Assembly: GCF_013032505.1 (NCBI RefSeq)
Contig: NZ_WQCG01000004.1
Coordinates: 124,001-188,000 of the forward strand
DNA length: 64,000 nucleotides
Reading direction: 5' to 3'
Source of the DNA: Ruegeria atlantica
GTDB lineage: Bacteria > Pseudomonadota > Alphaproteobacteria > Rhodobacterales > Rhodobacteraceae
Of this stretch, positions 1 through 8,353 are shown in pieces. Every line of letters begins with the position of its first letter. Positions within the stretch are counted from its first letter, which is position 1. The notes under the pieces are model-generated. The model saw nothing but the letters and a program-made list of their open reading frames with translations, did not search any database and was not told the DNA's origin. The translations under genes and the position numbers were made by a program.

Positions 1-72
1 GTGCGCAGCTTGGATCGAAGGGCGTAGGCCAAGGCCGACGACTGTCTCGTACGCGCAGGGAGAATGGGGCAC

Positions 73-2601
73 ATGCCATATTCACGACGGGCATTTTTGT
101 TGCTGGGTACATCTTTGGTTGCTGCGCCGGTTGTAACTGCGATCTTGCCTGGTATTGCGGCGGCTTCTGATTTCAAATTGGATATCAGTTTCTTAGGAAA
201 CAACAGGTTGCAATTGACAATAGTCGACACGTTATTCGACGAGTCGACCCCGATCGAAGTGACGCAGGCGGATCGGGTTCGCTGGTCACCGGATCCGACA
301 AACGCCTTTGGCGCAGTCGGCAAATTGAATAGAACGGCGGGCTATTTTTCGGGCGATGTACATGCCACTGCGCCGCAAATGTTCACGGCTTGGCCTCAGG
401 TTGTGAAGAAAAGTCAATTGGACGGTTTCCGTGTCGGCCGCCCTGAAAGTCAGTCACGAGCAGCTGCTGACCGGCCAGAAAACTGGAACATCGAAATTGA
501 TGGAGAACCCGTCGGGATTGCCGGTCTCTGGCGGAAATCTTCGCCTATTCGCACTCTTGCTGTGACGGTTCGTCAATGGGAAAGCACAAAGAGGCATTTG
601 GTGACGTTTGAACTGGACCGAGCCATTCCTTCAGGTGCGATCGTTCGCATAAAGGGCCCATCCTTTGCAGAGAAAGAGTTTGTTAAGAACTCCGATCTGC
701 GCAGTGAATCCGTTCATGTATGCCAGGCAGGCTACCCGTTGGACGGCCCCAAAAAAGCTTATGTCGGCAGTTGGTTTGGGCAGGATACGGCAGGCGGGTC
801 CGGGAGTACCGACAAACTGCTGACACCCGAAACAGAGTGGAACCTCGTTTCTATGCAGGATGATACCGTGGTTCGATCCGGCCGTCTGACCTTGGCAAAG
901 CCCGGATCGGAGCCGCATCGGGAGGGCCTGAACTTTAACGGTTGTGATATCTACGAGGCTGACTTCTCGGATCTTGACCGAGAGGGTGAATTCCAGCTTC
1001 AGGTGACAGGATTGGGGCGGTCGTTCCCCTTCATCGTGTCGTCGGTGCCCTATGAAGAAGCCCTTCGACTGGCGGCCCGATGGTATTTTCACCAAAGATC
1101 CGGGTGTGAAATCACCGCCCCCTTTGGTGAGGGTCGAACCCGACCGCGCAATGGGCACCCGGCGGATGGGCTGACAGTGTGGCAAACGGACCTGAAGCTT
1201 GGCTTCATGAGGGACGGCTATGGAGATACAAGGGCACCAAAAGCACTGTCAGAAAATGTGAACGCTCTGGGTGGTTCAGATACCGCACCCGAGCGCTCTT
1301 CTATGGAACCCAGCCCTGATGCCTGGGGCGGCTGGCATGATGCTGGGGATTGGGATCGGCGTGTCCAGCATATGGATGTTGTCTTTCATATGGCCGATAT
1401 TGTTGAGACTTTTCGTCATTGCCAGAATCTGGATTTGAACCTGCCGGAAAGCGGTAAGCCCTTTTCGCATGCGGATGTCGTGTCGCGCAAAAGCGATACC
1501 GATATGGGTGACGGAGAAACTGTTCTACCTGATCTCATTCATGAAGCACTGTGGGGCGCATCGCTTTGGCGTCGAACCCAACGCGAAGATGGCGGCATTA
1601 TCGGGGGCGTCGAGTATTCCGTAAGTGGGATTCTGGGCTCGGTATCTTGGAATCCAGTTCAGAAAACCTATGCCTATGGCCCCGAGGAATGGGCTGCATA
1701 TCGATTTGCTTATGGAGCCGCAAAGCTAGGCCATGTGATCTTTCACGTCTGCGGAGATACCGTTCTTGGGCGTGCCATTGTCGCCGAAGCGACACGTGCC
1801 TGGTTGTGGGCTGAACGACAGCCAACTGACCATTTGTCTAAGGCTGCACGTGGACGAGTTAGCCAAATTCGAAGCGCCTCGGCTGCCGTTGTCTACCGGG
1901 CCAGTGGTGATCAGCAGGCGCGCAAGGTTTTTGAGGATCAGAACCCGTTTGTCCCGCAAGCCGAAAAGCCCGACCCTTCGTTGAAAAAAGAGGTCTTCCC
2001 GAGTGCCTATCTGGAATATGTGCGAGCCGCGCGCGAAGGCCGAGAGGTGAACGCCGACATTGCTGCAGCCATAGAAAAGTGGATCAGATATCGCGCGCTG
2101 AAGGGTCAACGGATGGGGCGTGATTACGGGCTGCACAATACCGCTGATTATCCCTGGGGTTTGGGCTGGTTGCGCTTTGGTCCGGGCTCGAACTGGCGAG
2201 CGGGCCAGATGGCGATGTTGTTTGCGTTAGAGGGTGAAGTGACCCCTGAGGTACATAGCGCCGCAATCGAAGGTATGTGGTTCGGACTGGGTTGCAATCC
2301 CGCCAACGTGAGTTTTGTGCAAGGGCTGGGTCATCGGGGATTTTCAGATCCTCTTTTGACAGATCAGCGGGGCGGTGAAAAAATCCCCGGTCAGATCAGT
2401 TTCGGTGTGGCGGGTGGAAAGATGTATGATTGGGAATTGCGCAAAACCGCCGGTGCCTTCTATCCAACTGATCAACAAGACTGGCCGATATACACGCAGA
2501 TTTTTGAAAGCCACAGTATCGCAATAGCAGCTGAGCACGGGATCAAATCGAATGCGATGGAATGGTTGGTCGCCTGTGCGCTTGCAACAATGCCTGCCTG
2601 A
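73..2601 (+). CDS. Tat-exported glycoside hydrolase family 9 (endoglucanase-type)
   Basis: Predicted beta-glucanase/cellulase of GH9 with an N-terminal Ig-like CelD_N domain (roughly residues 210-325), followed by the (alpha/alpha)6 catalytic domain. The catalytic-base motif GGWHDAGDWD lies near residue 420. A late GH9 signature (GCNPANVSFVQGLGHR) lies near 750, and a candidate catalytic Glu sits in IAAEHGIKSN near 820. The N-terminus carries a twin-arginine motif (SRRAFLLLG) and a hydrophobic stretch, so folded export by Tat is likely. I chose the ATG at 73 over the in-frame ATG at 64 because GGGAGA (58-63) lies 9 bp before it, a normal spacing. The region of about 200 residues before the Ig domain is not recognised. 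The gene is monocistronic as far as the window shows, and what lies upstream is outside it. GH9 enzymes usually act on beta-1,4-glucan; the true substrate here is not shown. Confidence 0.88.
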   Translation: MPYSRRAFLLLGTSLVAAPVVTAILPGIAAASDFKLDISFLGNNRLQLTIVDTLFDESTPIEVTQADRVRWSPDPTNAFGAVGKLNRTAGYFSGDVHATAPQMFTAWPQVVKKSQLDGFRVGRPESQSRAAADRPENWNIEIDGEPVGIAGLWRKSSPIRTLAVTVRQWESTKRHLVTFELDRAIPSGAIVRIKGPSFAEKEFVKNSDLRSESVHVCQAGYPLDGPKKAYVGSWFGQDTAGGSGSTDKLLTPETEWNLVSMQDDTVVRSGRLTLAKPGSEPHREGLNFNGCDIYEADFSDLDREGEFQLQVTGLGRSFPFIVSSVPYEEALRLAARWYFHQRSGCEITAPFGEGRTRPRNGHPADGLTVWQTDLKLGFMRDGYGDTRAPKALSENVNALGGSDTAPERSSMEPSPDAWGGWHDAGDWDRRVQHMDVVFHMADIVETFRHCQNLDLNLPESGKPFSHADVVSRKSDTDMGDGETVLPDLIHEALWGASLWRRTQREDGGIIGGVEYSVSGILGSVSWNPVQKTYAYGPEEWAAYRFAYGAAKLGHVIFHVCGDTVLGRAIVAEATRAWLWAERQPTDHLSKAARGRVSQIRSASAAVVYRASGDQQARKVFEDQNPFVPQAEKPDPSLKKEVFPSAYLEYVRAAREGREVNADIAAAIEKWIRYRALKGQRMGRDYGLHNTADYPWGLGWLRFGPGSNWRAGQMAMLFALEGEVTPEVHSAAIEGMWFGLGCNPANVSFVQGLGHRGFSDPLLTDQRGGEKIPGQISFGVAGGKMYDWELRKTAGAFYPTDQQDWPIYTQIFESHSIAIAAEHGIKSNAMEWLVACALATMPA

Positions 2602-2769
2602 CCGATCGGTCCGCCAGACAACCTCGGGATTTCAATGTTCTGGTTCGCCGCCACTTCACAATGATGTCGAGAACTCTTTAACACTGTTTGGGTCTTAGCT
2701 ATGTCTTAATCACGCCAGCGGAGCGTCGCCGGCACTTGATATCTGCGTTGAGCTATCGGGAGCGCGCCA

Positions 2770-3198
2770 ATGTTCTTTCTCCGTCCGGCACTTGCTGTAA
2801 TTTGCGCATTGCCAATGTCCGCGATGGCCCAGTCCGAAGTGGCGGTTTCGGAAGGTCTGCAAGTAGAACTGAATACGGTTCAGGATGTCGGGCAAGCCTG
2901 TCGGCTGACTTTTGTGGTCGAAAACAAAACTGGTACCGCAATTGACGAGGCCAGCTTTGAGACGGTGATCTTTGACGCCTCTGGCAGCGTGGTCAGCCTG
3001 TCGATTTTCAATTTCCGTGATTTGCCAGCAGATCGCCCGCGTGTGCGCCAGTTCGACTTGCCCGGCAGAGATTGCGGCTCGGTCGGGAAGGCCCTGATCA
3101 ACGGCACAAACTCATGCAAAGTGGCCGGGGCTGACAGTTCGGTATGCGAAGACGGGCTGAAACTGCAAAGCCGAACAGATGTGGAGTTGATTGGATGA
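2770..3198 (+). CDS. small exported protein heading the ExbB/ExbD/TonB cluster
   Basis: A 142-residue protein with a clear Sec signal peptide (MFFLRPALAVICALPMSAMA, cleavage after AMA-Q expected) and a mature part rich in beta-type sequence. It has four cysteines in the mature chain (near residues 43, 101, 111 and 120), which could form disulfides in the periplasm. GGGAG precedes the ATG at good spacing. The stop codon overlaps the start of exbB (ATGA at 3195-3198), so it is translationally coupled to the energy-transduction genes and probably works with them in the periplasm. I do not recognise a named domain; its role is inferred only from position and export. Confidence 0.7.
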   Translation: MFFLRPALAVICALPMSAMAQSEVAVSEGLQVELNTVQDVGQACRLTFVVENKTGTAIDEASFETVIFDASGSVVSLSIFNFRDLPADRPRVRQFDLPGRDCGSVGKALINGTNSCKVAGADSSVCEDGLKLQSRTDVELIG

Positions 3199-3860
3199 GC
3201 CCCTTTGATGCGTTGCGCGAAGTCCTTGATCTGGGCGGTCCCGTTGTGGCGATCCTGATCGCAATGTCCGTGGTGACCGTAGCGGTCGCGCTTTACAAAC
3301 TCTGGCAATTCGCCGCATCGGGCGTCGGGCGCCACCGGGTGTTGTCCGAGGCACTGGCGGCTTGGGATGCGGGCGATGCGCAAACCGCTCAAGCACGTTT
3401 GGCCAAAAGCCGCAGCTACCTTGCCCCGCTGGTACAGGTTGCGATGGAGGCCCCGGATACACCGGGTCTGGACCAAAGGCTGGATGCCGAGGCCGGTCTG
3501 GCGCTTGCGGGGCTTGAGCGTGGATTCCGCCTGTTGGACACTGTCGCACAGCTTGCGCCGCTGTTGGGTCTGTTCGGCACGGTTCTGGGGATGATCGAGG
3601 CGTTTCGCAGCCTTCAATCCGCAGGGTCGTCTGTCGACCCATCTCTGCTTGCCGGCGGGATCTGGGTGGCCCTGCTGACAACGGCCGTAGGTCTGGCCGT
3701 GGCGATGCCGACTTCGATGCTGCTGTCCTGGTTCGAAAGCCGCACCGCGCGCGAGCGGGTTTTCGCGGACAAGGCGCTGCGGACAATTCTGGTGCCGGGG
3801 CAGGCTGTTGCGCAGGCCGACGATGTTCGGGCTGTGGCGACCGCCCCCGGACATGCGTAA
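3195..3860 (+). CDS. exbB: ExbB/TolQ/MotA-family proton channel subunit
   Basis: Inner-membrane subunit of a TonB-type energy-transducing motor. About 221 residues: a first membrane helix near residues 17-36, a cytoplasmic region, then two C-terminal helices holding the family motifs (APLLGLFGTVLGMIEAF and LLTTAVGLAVAMPTSML). These carry the conserved small and Thr residues that line the ExbB pore. I chose the ATG at 3195, which overlaps the stop of the preceding gene. An upstream in-frame ATG at 3144 would place 17 non-family residues inside that gene. It forms an operon with two ExbD genes and TonB (8-bp overlap with the first exbD), so the complex would power outer-membrane TonB-dependent receptors, none of which is encoded here. 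Confidence 0.88.
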   Translation: MSPFDALREVLDLGGPVVAILIAMSVVTVAVALYKLWQFAASGVGRHRVLSEALAAWDAGDAQTAQARLAKSRSYLAPLVQVAMEAPDTPGLDQRLDAEAGLALAGLERGFRLLDTVAQLAPLLGLFGTVLGMIEAFRSLQSAGSSVDPSLLAGGIWVALLTTAVGLAVAMPTSMLLSWFESRTARERVFADKALRTILVPGQAVAQADDVRAVATAPGHA

Positions 3861-4218
3861 CACAGCGCCCTTTGTCCGACGTCCCATGTCGATGACGCCT
3901 CTCATCGACGTGATTTTCCTGCTGTTGCTGTTCTTCATGCTGACCTCGACCTTTTCCAAATATGGCGAGATCGAACTGAGTAACGCAGTGGGCGGCAGCG
4001 CGACTTCGGACACACCAACCGAGCGGCTGTTCCTGCAGTTGGGGGCCGAAAGACTGGTGCTGAACGGGCAGCCGATGACCCTTGATGATCTGGAAACGCA
4101 ACTGGAGGCCGGGCAGGTTCTGGTCAGTTTGGACCCGGACACTACGGCGCAGCGCGTCATCGACGTATTGGTCCGACTGCGAGGGCGCGAGGATTTAAGC
4201 GTTCTGGTGCTGGAATGA
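3853..4218 (+). CDS. exbD: ExbD/TolR-family subunit with the conserved membrane Asp
   Basis: 121-residue single-span protein of the ExbD/TolR family, the rotor partner of ExbB. The N-terminal helix has the family motif MTPLIDVIFLLLLFFML, with the essential protonatable aspartate at residue 19. The periplasmic part (about residues 40-121) has the TolR-like alpha/beta character, ending in a stretch (TTAQRVIDVLVRLRGRE) typical of the family. The start at 3853 overlaps the last 8 bases of exbB; an in-frame ATG at 3808 is less likely because it adds 15 residues that do not fit the family. It is followed by a second exbD-like gene with an ATGA overlap. Confidence 0.88.
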   Translation: MRNTAPFVRRPMSMTPLIDVIFLLLLFFMLTSTFSKYGEIELSNAVGGSATSDTPTERLFLQLGAERLVLNGQPMTLDDLETQLEAGQVLVSLDPDTTAQRVIDVLVRLRGREDLSVLVLE

Positions 4219-4592
4219 TCAAGTACAGGCGCCCCAAACGCAGACGCGACTCAACTATTGCGCTGATCAACGTCGTTTTCCTGATGCTGATTTTTTTCCT
4301 GCTCACTGGCACGCTGGCCCCGCCGCTGGATCCGGATCTTGAGCTGGTCAATACCTCAGAGCTTGAAGGGCGCGAGCCGCCCGATGCGCTGATCCTGCAC
4401 GCCGATGGGATGCTAAGCTTTCGTGGAGTACCAACCGACCCTGAAACACATATGCGTGGCCAAGGGGCTGAAGCCGTGCGCATTGTCCCTGATCGAAACG
4501 CACCGGGTCCCCGTTTGATTGAGGTGACCGGCGCCCTACGCCGGTTGGGCGCTACGTCAGTCTTTGTTGTAACCGAGAAGGCGCTGGAATGA
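4215..4592 (+). CDS. second ExbD-like subunit, Asp replaced by Asn
   Basis: 125-residue ExbD/TolR paralogue. A basic cytoplasmic N-terminus (RRPKRRR) is followed by the membrane helix IALINVVFLMLIFFLLTGTL, which aligns without gaps with that of the preceding ExbD. Residue 19, the position of the proton-translocating Asp, is Asn here (codon AAC at 4269-4271). The periplasmic part retains family character (APGPRLIEVTGALRRLGATSVFVVTE). It is coupled to the first exbD and to tonB by ATGA overlaps. A subunit lacking the key Asp could not conduct protons in the usual way, so it may act as the passive half of an ExbD heterodimer. That role is inference; the substitution is directly visible. Confidence 0.83.
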   Translation: MIKYRRPKRRRDSTIALINVVFLMLIFFLLTGTLAPPLDPDLELVNTSELEGREPPDALILHADGMLSFRGVPTDPETHMRGQGAEAVRIVPDRNAPGPRLIEVTGALRRLGATSVFVVTEKALE

Positions 4593-5725
4593 TCCGGCGC
4601 TCGGCCATGATTGCGGCGGCAGCCATTTTGGTGTCGCTGTTTGTCCACCTGATGGGTCTGAGCGTGACCGGGCAACGGCTTGCGGAAGACGTGCCCGGCG
4701 GCCGGGCACCGGAATCAATTGAGCTGAGCACCACATTCGAGGACCTGGCCGAAATTGTGGCCGAGCCGGTTGAACCTGAACCGGCTGAGGCGCCGGAACC
4801 TCCGGTTGAAACGGTGCCCGAGGAACCTGAAATCCCGGTCAGTGAGGCGCTGGTTGCGTCTGACAACCCGCAAGAGGTTTATGCGCCCGATATCGGTGAG
4901 GCGGAGGTGGTTCAGCCGATTGCCACGGAACCTGTTGAGCCCGATGTGGCGGATACTGAAAACACATCCGACGGGGATGCCGCCGCCAGCGAAGAAACCA
5001 ACGAAACCCCACCGGTTCAGGCGGAAGCTACGACCGATGCGCCCGAAGGAAATCCTGAGGCAGACGCGGCCGAGCCAGAGATTGCCACCGAGGCCCAGCC
5101 GGTTGCGCCCGAACCGCAAGAATTGGCTGCCTTGCCGGTCACTCCGTCACCCGAGGCGGCAATCCCCGTCGTTCCGTTGGAATCCGATGCGATTGATCCG
5201 GATGATCCGGTTGAACCGACCGAACAGGACGCAACCGAAGACGGGACGGAACTGGCCGTGACGAATTCGATCCGACCGCAACGCCCTGAACGCCAGCAAG
5301 TGCCCGAAAGGCGGGGCGTTTTGAACGGCGCGCGGGACTTCAGTGCGTTGCAGTTCCCAGCTGAAGAAGTTGAGTCACCTCTTTATGCCTATAGACGGGA
5401 AGGGTTGGACGCGTTCACATCTGGCAGCAGCGGTAGTCGTGCGGGCGGGCGCGGCCCCGGCAATTCGGACACCACGAACTATGCGGGCGAGGTCCTGGTT
5501 CACCTGAACCGTGCCCCTCCGGTGTTTGTGGCCGCCCGAGGGTTTGCCAAGGTGTTTTTCGAGATCAATCCAGATGGCACGCTTAGTTGGGTCGATGTCA
5601 TCGACAGTTCCGGATCGTCCGAGGTTGACCGGGCCGCAAGGGCGCAGGTTCAGGCGGCCTCGCCCTTTCCGCTGCCGCCGGGTGGCGTCAGCCGCAAACT
5701 GTCCTTCTTCTACACCAGCAATTGA
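4589..5725 (+). CDS. tonB: TonB-family energy transducer
   Basis: 378-residue TonB-like protein. An N-terminal anchor (ILVSLFVHLMGLSV) keeps the Ser-x3-His spacing of the functional TonB membrane helix (Ser16/His20 in E. coli). A long acidic, Pro/Glu-rich region follows (about residues 45-225) that would span the periplasm. The C-terminal TonB domain (about residues 295-378) has the features INPDGTLSWVDVIDSSGSSEVDRAA and SPFPLPPGG. The linker is much more acidic than in E. coli, where it is Pro-Lys as well as Pro-Glu. It is the last gene of the exbB-exbD-exbD-tonB operon. The cognate TonB-dependent receptor and substrate are not in the window. Confidence 0.85.
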   Translation: MIRRSAMIAAAAILVSLFVHLMGLSVTGQRLAEDVPGGRAPESIELSTTFEDLAEIVAEPVEPEPAEAPEPPVETVPEEPEIPVSEALVASDNPQEVYAPDIGEAEVVQPIATEPVEPDVADTENTSDGDAAASEETNETPPVQAEATTDAPEGNPEADAAEPEIATEAQPVAPEPQELAALPVTPSPEAAIPVVPLESDAIDPDDPVEPTEQDATEDGTELAVTNSIRPQRPERQQVPERRGVLNGARDFSALQFPAEEVESPLYAYRREGLDAFTSGSSGSRAGGRGPGNSDTTNYAGEVLVHLNRAPPVFVAARGFAKVFFEINPDGTLSWVDVIDSSGSSEVDRAARAQVQAASPFPLPPGGVSRKLSFFYTSN

Positions 5726-6104
5726 TTGGTGGAATTCATCACCCGGTTCACCCGACACGGAACCCGTTTTGAGCGGGATTTTGCCCGAATCTGCGCATTT
5801 TAGGCAGGTGGGATCTGACCTTGGGAAGTCTCAATTGCAAACATGTACGTTTTTTGGCATTTAAAGGGGTGTCGTCGCATTTCTTTGATCAACTTTTTGT
5901 AACGAAACACAGCTGATCGCGAAACATACGTAAATACTCAGGAAATTGGGTTTTGTACGGTTTTCTGCATTTGCAAAGATGCAACAAATACCAACTTTGC
6001 CCAGAATGAAATGCAGCGAAACCATTGCGCACGCTCGGAATTTGTCCGAGTAGGCCAGCAGTCGCCCTAGCGGCTGCACTCCTCTCAAAACTTGTGGGTT
6101 TACC
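5726..6104 (+). promoter_or_regulatory. 379-bp porin upstream region with repeats
   Basis: Gene-free and AT-richer than its surroundings. It contains an inverted repeat TGCAT-N8-ATGCA at 5966-5983 (possible operator). It also has a stem-loop at 6058-6077 (GCAGTCGC, loop CCTA, GCGGCTGC, one G-U pair) 27 bp before the porin start. That position suits a 5' untranslated mRNA-stabilising or regulatory hairpin. No convincing Shine-Dalgarno precedes the porin ATG. I could not fix a -35/-10 pair. The short minus-strand reading frame over this region has no coding character. Confidence 0.45.
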
Positions 6105-7130
6105 ATGAAAAATCTTCTCATTGCATCGACGGCTCTGATTGCAACTGCAAGCGTTGCAGCGGCCGACGTTAAATTCAGCGGCTACGGTCGTTTTGGTATT
6201 GGCTACCAAGAAGATCGCACCGGTACTGTTAACAACTTTACCACGGACGCAAACGGCGACATCGTCGCTGATGGCACCGCGGACGTCGACACCGACAACA
6301 CCATCCTGGTCTCGCGTTTCCGCCTGAACATCGACGGCACCGCAGAAACCGATGGCGGCGTTGAGTTCCAGGCGCGCGTTCGTCTGCAGGCTGACGACGA
6401 CTCTGGCAACGGCGAACAGAACAGCGCGGGTCTGAACGGCGCACGCTTCTCGGTCATTTACGGTGGTCTGCGTGTTGACGCGGGCAACGTTGCTGGTTCT
6501 TTCGACAACCTGGCCAACTACTTCGGTAACGAACCGGGCCTGGAAGAGTTCCTGGGTCAGTATTCGGGCGTTGACTACAGCTTTCTGGAGTACACATCGA
6601 CCGGTTCGGGTGCGAATGCCGTGTTCTTCCAGTACGCAATTGGCGACTTTGCCTTTGGCGCGTCTTACGACCAAGCAACCATCGCGTTTAATGGCGTTCC
6701 GCAAGATGCAGACCGTTGGGACATCAGCGCAACCTACACCTTCAACAACATCACTGCCGCTCTGGCTTATGGTCAGACCAAGGCGAACGTGAACAGCGCC
6801 AGCGAAAAGCAGTCGCTGACCGTTCTGACCCTGGGCGCAGAATTCGGTGACTTCTCGGGCACCTTGTTTGTTGCGGACGACGACGTTGTTGATGACGCCG
6901 AGAACGGTACCGCATACGGTCTGTCGCTGGCATACAACCTCGGCGCTGCAACCACCCTGCAGTTTGCTTATGGTGACGGTTCGGCTGACAACGATACCCG
7001 TAACATCGGTATTGGCGCAATCTACGATCTGGGCGGCGGTGCATCGCTGCGTGGCGGTATCGGCGAAATCAAAACGGGTGACGAAGACGGGCGCATCCGC
7101 GCTGACTTCGGTGCTCAGTTCAACTTCTAA
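6105..7130 (+). CDS. outer-membrane porin, Rhodobacter type
   Basis: 341-residue general porin: signal peptide (MKNLLIASTALIATASVAAA, cleaved before DVKFSGYGRFG) followed by a 16-strand beta-barrel pattern of alternating hydrophobic residues with acidic turns. It ends in the C-terminal Phe (FGAQFNF*), needed for Bam-mediated insertion. The mature protein is rich in Asp, Asn, Gly and Ala and strongly acidic, as in marine alphaproteobacterial porins. It is a single gene with a long upstream leader region and its own terminator, consistent with a very highly expressed major outer-membrane protein. Codon choice is notably uniform (AAC, GAC, GGC), which also fits high expression. Confidence 0.92.
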   Translation: MKNLLIASTALIATASVAAADVKFSGYGRFGIGYQEDRTGTVNNFTTDANGDIVADGTADVDTDNTILVSRFRLNIDGTAETDGGVEFQARVRLQADDDSGNGEQNSAGLNGARFSVIYGGLRVDAGNVAGSFDNLANYFGNEPGLEEFLGQYSGVDYSFLEYTSTGSGANAVFFQYAIGDFAFGASYDQATIAFNGVPQDADRWDISATYTFNNITAALAYGQTKANVNSASEKQSLTVLTLGAEFGDFSGTLFVADDDVVDDAENGTAYGLSLAYNLGAATTLQFAYGDGSADNDTRNIGIGAIYDLGGGASLRGGIGEIKTGDEDGRIRADFGAQFNF

Positions 7131-7152
7131 GTTGATCTGAATCCGATTTCCG

Positions 7153-7184
7153 AAAGGGCGGGCCTTAAGGTCCGCCCTTTTGCT
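7153..7184 (+). terminator. rho-independent terminator of the porin gene
   Basis: Inverted repeat AAAGGGCGG...CCGCCCTTT extended inward by three more pairs, around a TTAA loop, followed by TTTTGC. It begins 22 bp after the porin stop codon. It also lies just past the end of the minus-strand DUF3833 gene, so it may work in both directions. Confidence 0.85.
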
Positions 7185-7196
7185 GTTTCTGGCGTT

Positions 7197-7739
7197 CTAT
7201 TTCTTTTCGAAAAACAGAATGACCTCGCCCAACCGGACACCATAGCGCGAGACATAGGCCCGGTTCAGCAAGCGGTCATCGTCCAGCAACCACATCCAGT
7301 CATCGAAGTTGACCCGCATCGTGCCCTCTTTCACCGGCAGATCGATCTTGTATGTCCAGTTGAACGTATCGCCACGTTCGACCCCGTTGGCGGTGCCCAG
7401 AACGCCAGGTGCGGTGCCTGTCCAGGTATCTTCGCCGGTTTTAGTCAGCGTCCAGATACGCTGTTCGGTGGCACCGTCATCGTAGAGGAAATCCTCGACC
7501 AGGGTCAGCGTTTCACCATCCCACGTTCCGTCGATATCCACCGTAAATCGGCGCGGTACGTTGCCCAGAACATCCTGAAACTGACCATAGGCGACGGTTT
7601 TACCTTCAAAAAACTCTTCAAGGTTCAACTGCCGGTCTGACAGAAAGGTCTTGGGAATGCGCGGTTTGGCCGAACAGGCGGTTAGAAGGGCAAGACCAGC
7701 GATTGCCAGACCCGCTATAAGGACCCGGCGTGAGATCAT
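7197..7739 (-). CDS. DUF3833 family lipoprotein
   Basis: 180-residue protein with a lipoprotein signal peptide (MISRRVLIAGLAIAGLALLTAC; lipobox LTAC, lipidated Cys at 22). The rest fits the DUF3833 family: a beta-rich fold with the features LNLEEFFEGKTVAYGQFQDV, FTVDIDGTWDG, LTLVEDFLYDDG and NFDDWMWLLDDDRLLNRA. The function is unknown, but the gene recurs beside amine-oxidase-like and fatty-acid-modifying genes in proteobacteria. It overlaps the preceding DUF3833 gene by 4 bp (ATGA) and is the last gene of the operon read from 11403. A membrane-associated role in lipid handling is inference from context. Confidence 0.85.
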   Translation of the reverse strand: MISRRVLIAGLAIAGLALLTACSAKPRIPKTFLSDRQLNLEEFFEGKTVAYGQFQDVLGNVPRRFTVDIDGTWDGETLTLVEDFLYDDGATEQRIWTLTKTGEDTWTGTAPGVLGTANGVERGDTFNWTYKIDLPVKEGTMRVNFDDWMWLLDDDRLLNRAYVSRYGVRLGEVILFFEKK

Positions 7740-8353
7740 TGCACCAGCCTCTGTTCTGCGTCGGCATCATAGCCGTTCGTACCGCTAACATGCGCGGCTT
7801 TGACCTCGGGCGCAGGGCGCATCGTGGCAATCAGCTCTGCGACCTTGATCCCGAATTTGCGCATTTCGGAACGATTCATGATCACACCGTTTTCGGTCAG
7901 GTACATCCAGTCGGTGACGTCCAGTGTATGGCCGCCAGCGTCTTCGGGTAGGATGATGCGATAGGTCAGTTTGACGGTGGACCCCGAAATCGTTCCCGTT
8001 CCTTCGCCGACAATGTCATCTGCTGTGGCCGTAAAGGTATTGCCCGTGCCCAGCGTCAGGTACCATTTGCGCGTCATCTGTTTGCCGTTGGAATAGGTGA
8101 AGTGCTCGGCCAGCGTGCCGGTGTTGCCATCCCAATTCCCAACCATGCGGGCGACAAAGCTGTTCGACATCTTGCCGTTTGGCCCATAGATCAGCCCTTC
8201 GGACAGGATCTCTCCGTTCAGGACCTCTTTCATCTTAAACGCTGGCCCGGTGCCGGTGTAATCGGCTGGTGTTTGCGACCGAAAGCTCAGGAACCGGTTC
8301 TTGGCGACGAAAAGCGCGAGGATGGCGAGCAGAAAAACAACAAGCGTTTTCAT
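7736..8353 (-). CDS. second DUF3833 family protein, membrane-anchored
   Basis: 205 residues: an N-terminal hydrophobic segment (MKTLVVFLLAILALFVA) without a lipobox, then a DUF3833-type domain. The features LNGEILSEGLIYGPNGK, MVGNWDGNTGTLAEHFTY and LDVTDWMYLTENGVIMNRSEM match its downstream paralogue position by position. The C-terminal 30 residues are polar and unmatched. Having two DUF3833 proteins side by side, one lipidated and one anchored by an uncleaved or Sec-cleaved segment, suggests duplication within the operon and perhaps a heteromeric complex. It overlaps both neighbours by 4 bp. Confidence 0.82.
   Translation of the reverse strand: MKTLVVFLLAILALFVAKNRFLSFRSQTPADYTGTGPAFKMKEVLNGEILSEGLIYGPNGKMSNSFVARMVGNWDGNTGTLAEHFTYSNGKQMTRKWYLTLGTGNTFTATADDIVGEGTGTISGSTVKLTYRIILPEDAGGHTLDVTDWMYLTENGVIMNRSEMRKFGIKVAELIATMRPAPEVKAAHVSGTNGYDADAEQRLVQ

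Noticed and set aside
1..72. Possible 3' end of a gene entering from the left edge
   Set aside because: Short open stretches exist in more than one frame, but too few codons are present to support any of them.
2880..4160. Long minus-strand frame of 426 codons across exbB/exbD
   Set aside because: It is antisense to three well-supported coupled genes, rich in Arg/Ser/His/Gln/Pro, and has no family features.
5861..6121. 86-codon minus-strand frame in the porin upstream region
   Set aside because: It runs into the porin signal-peptide codons antisense, has no ribosome-binding site and no coding character.
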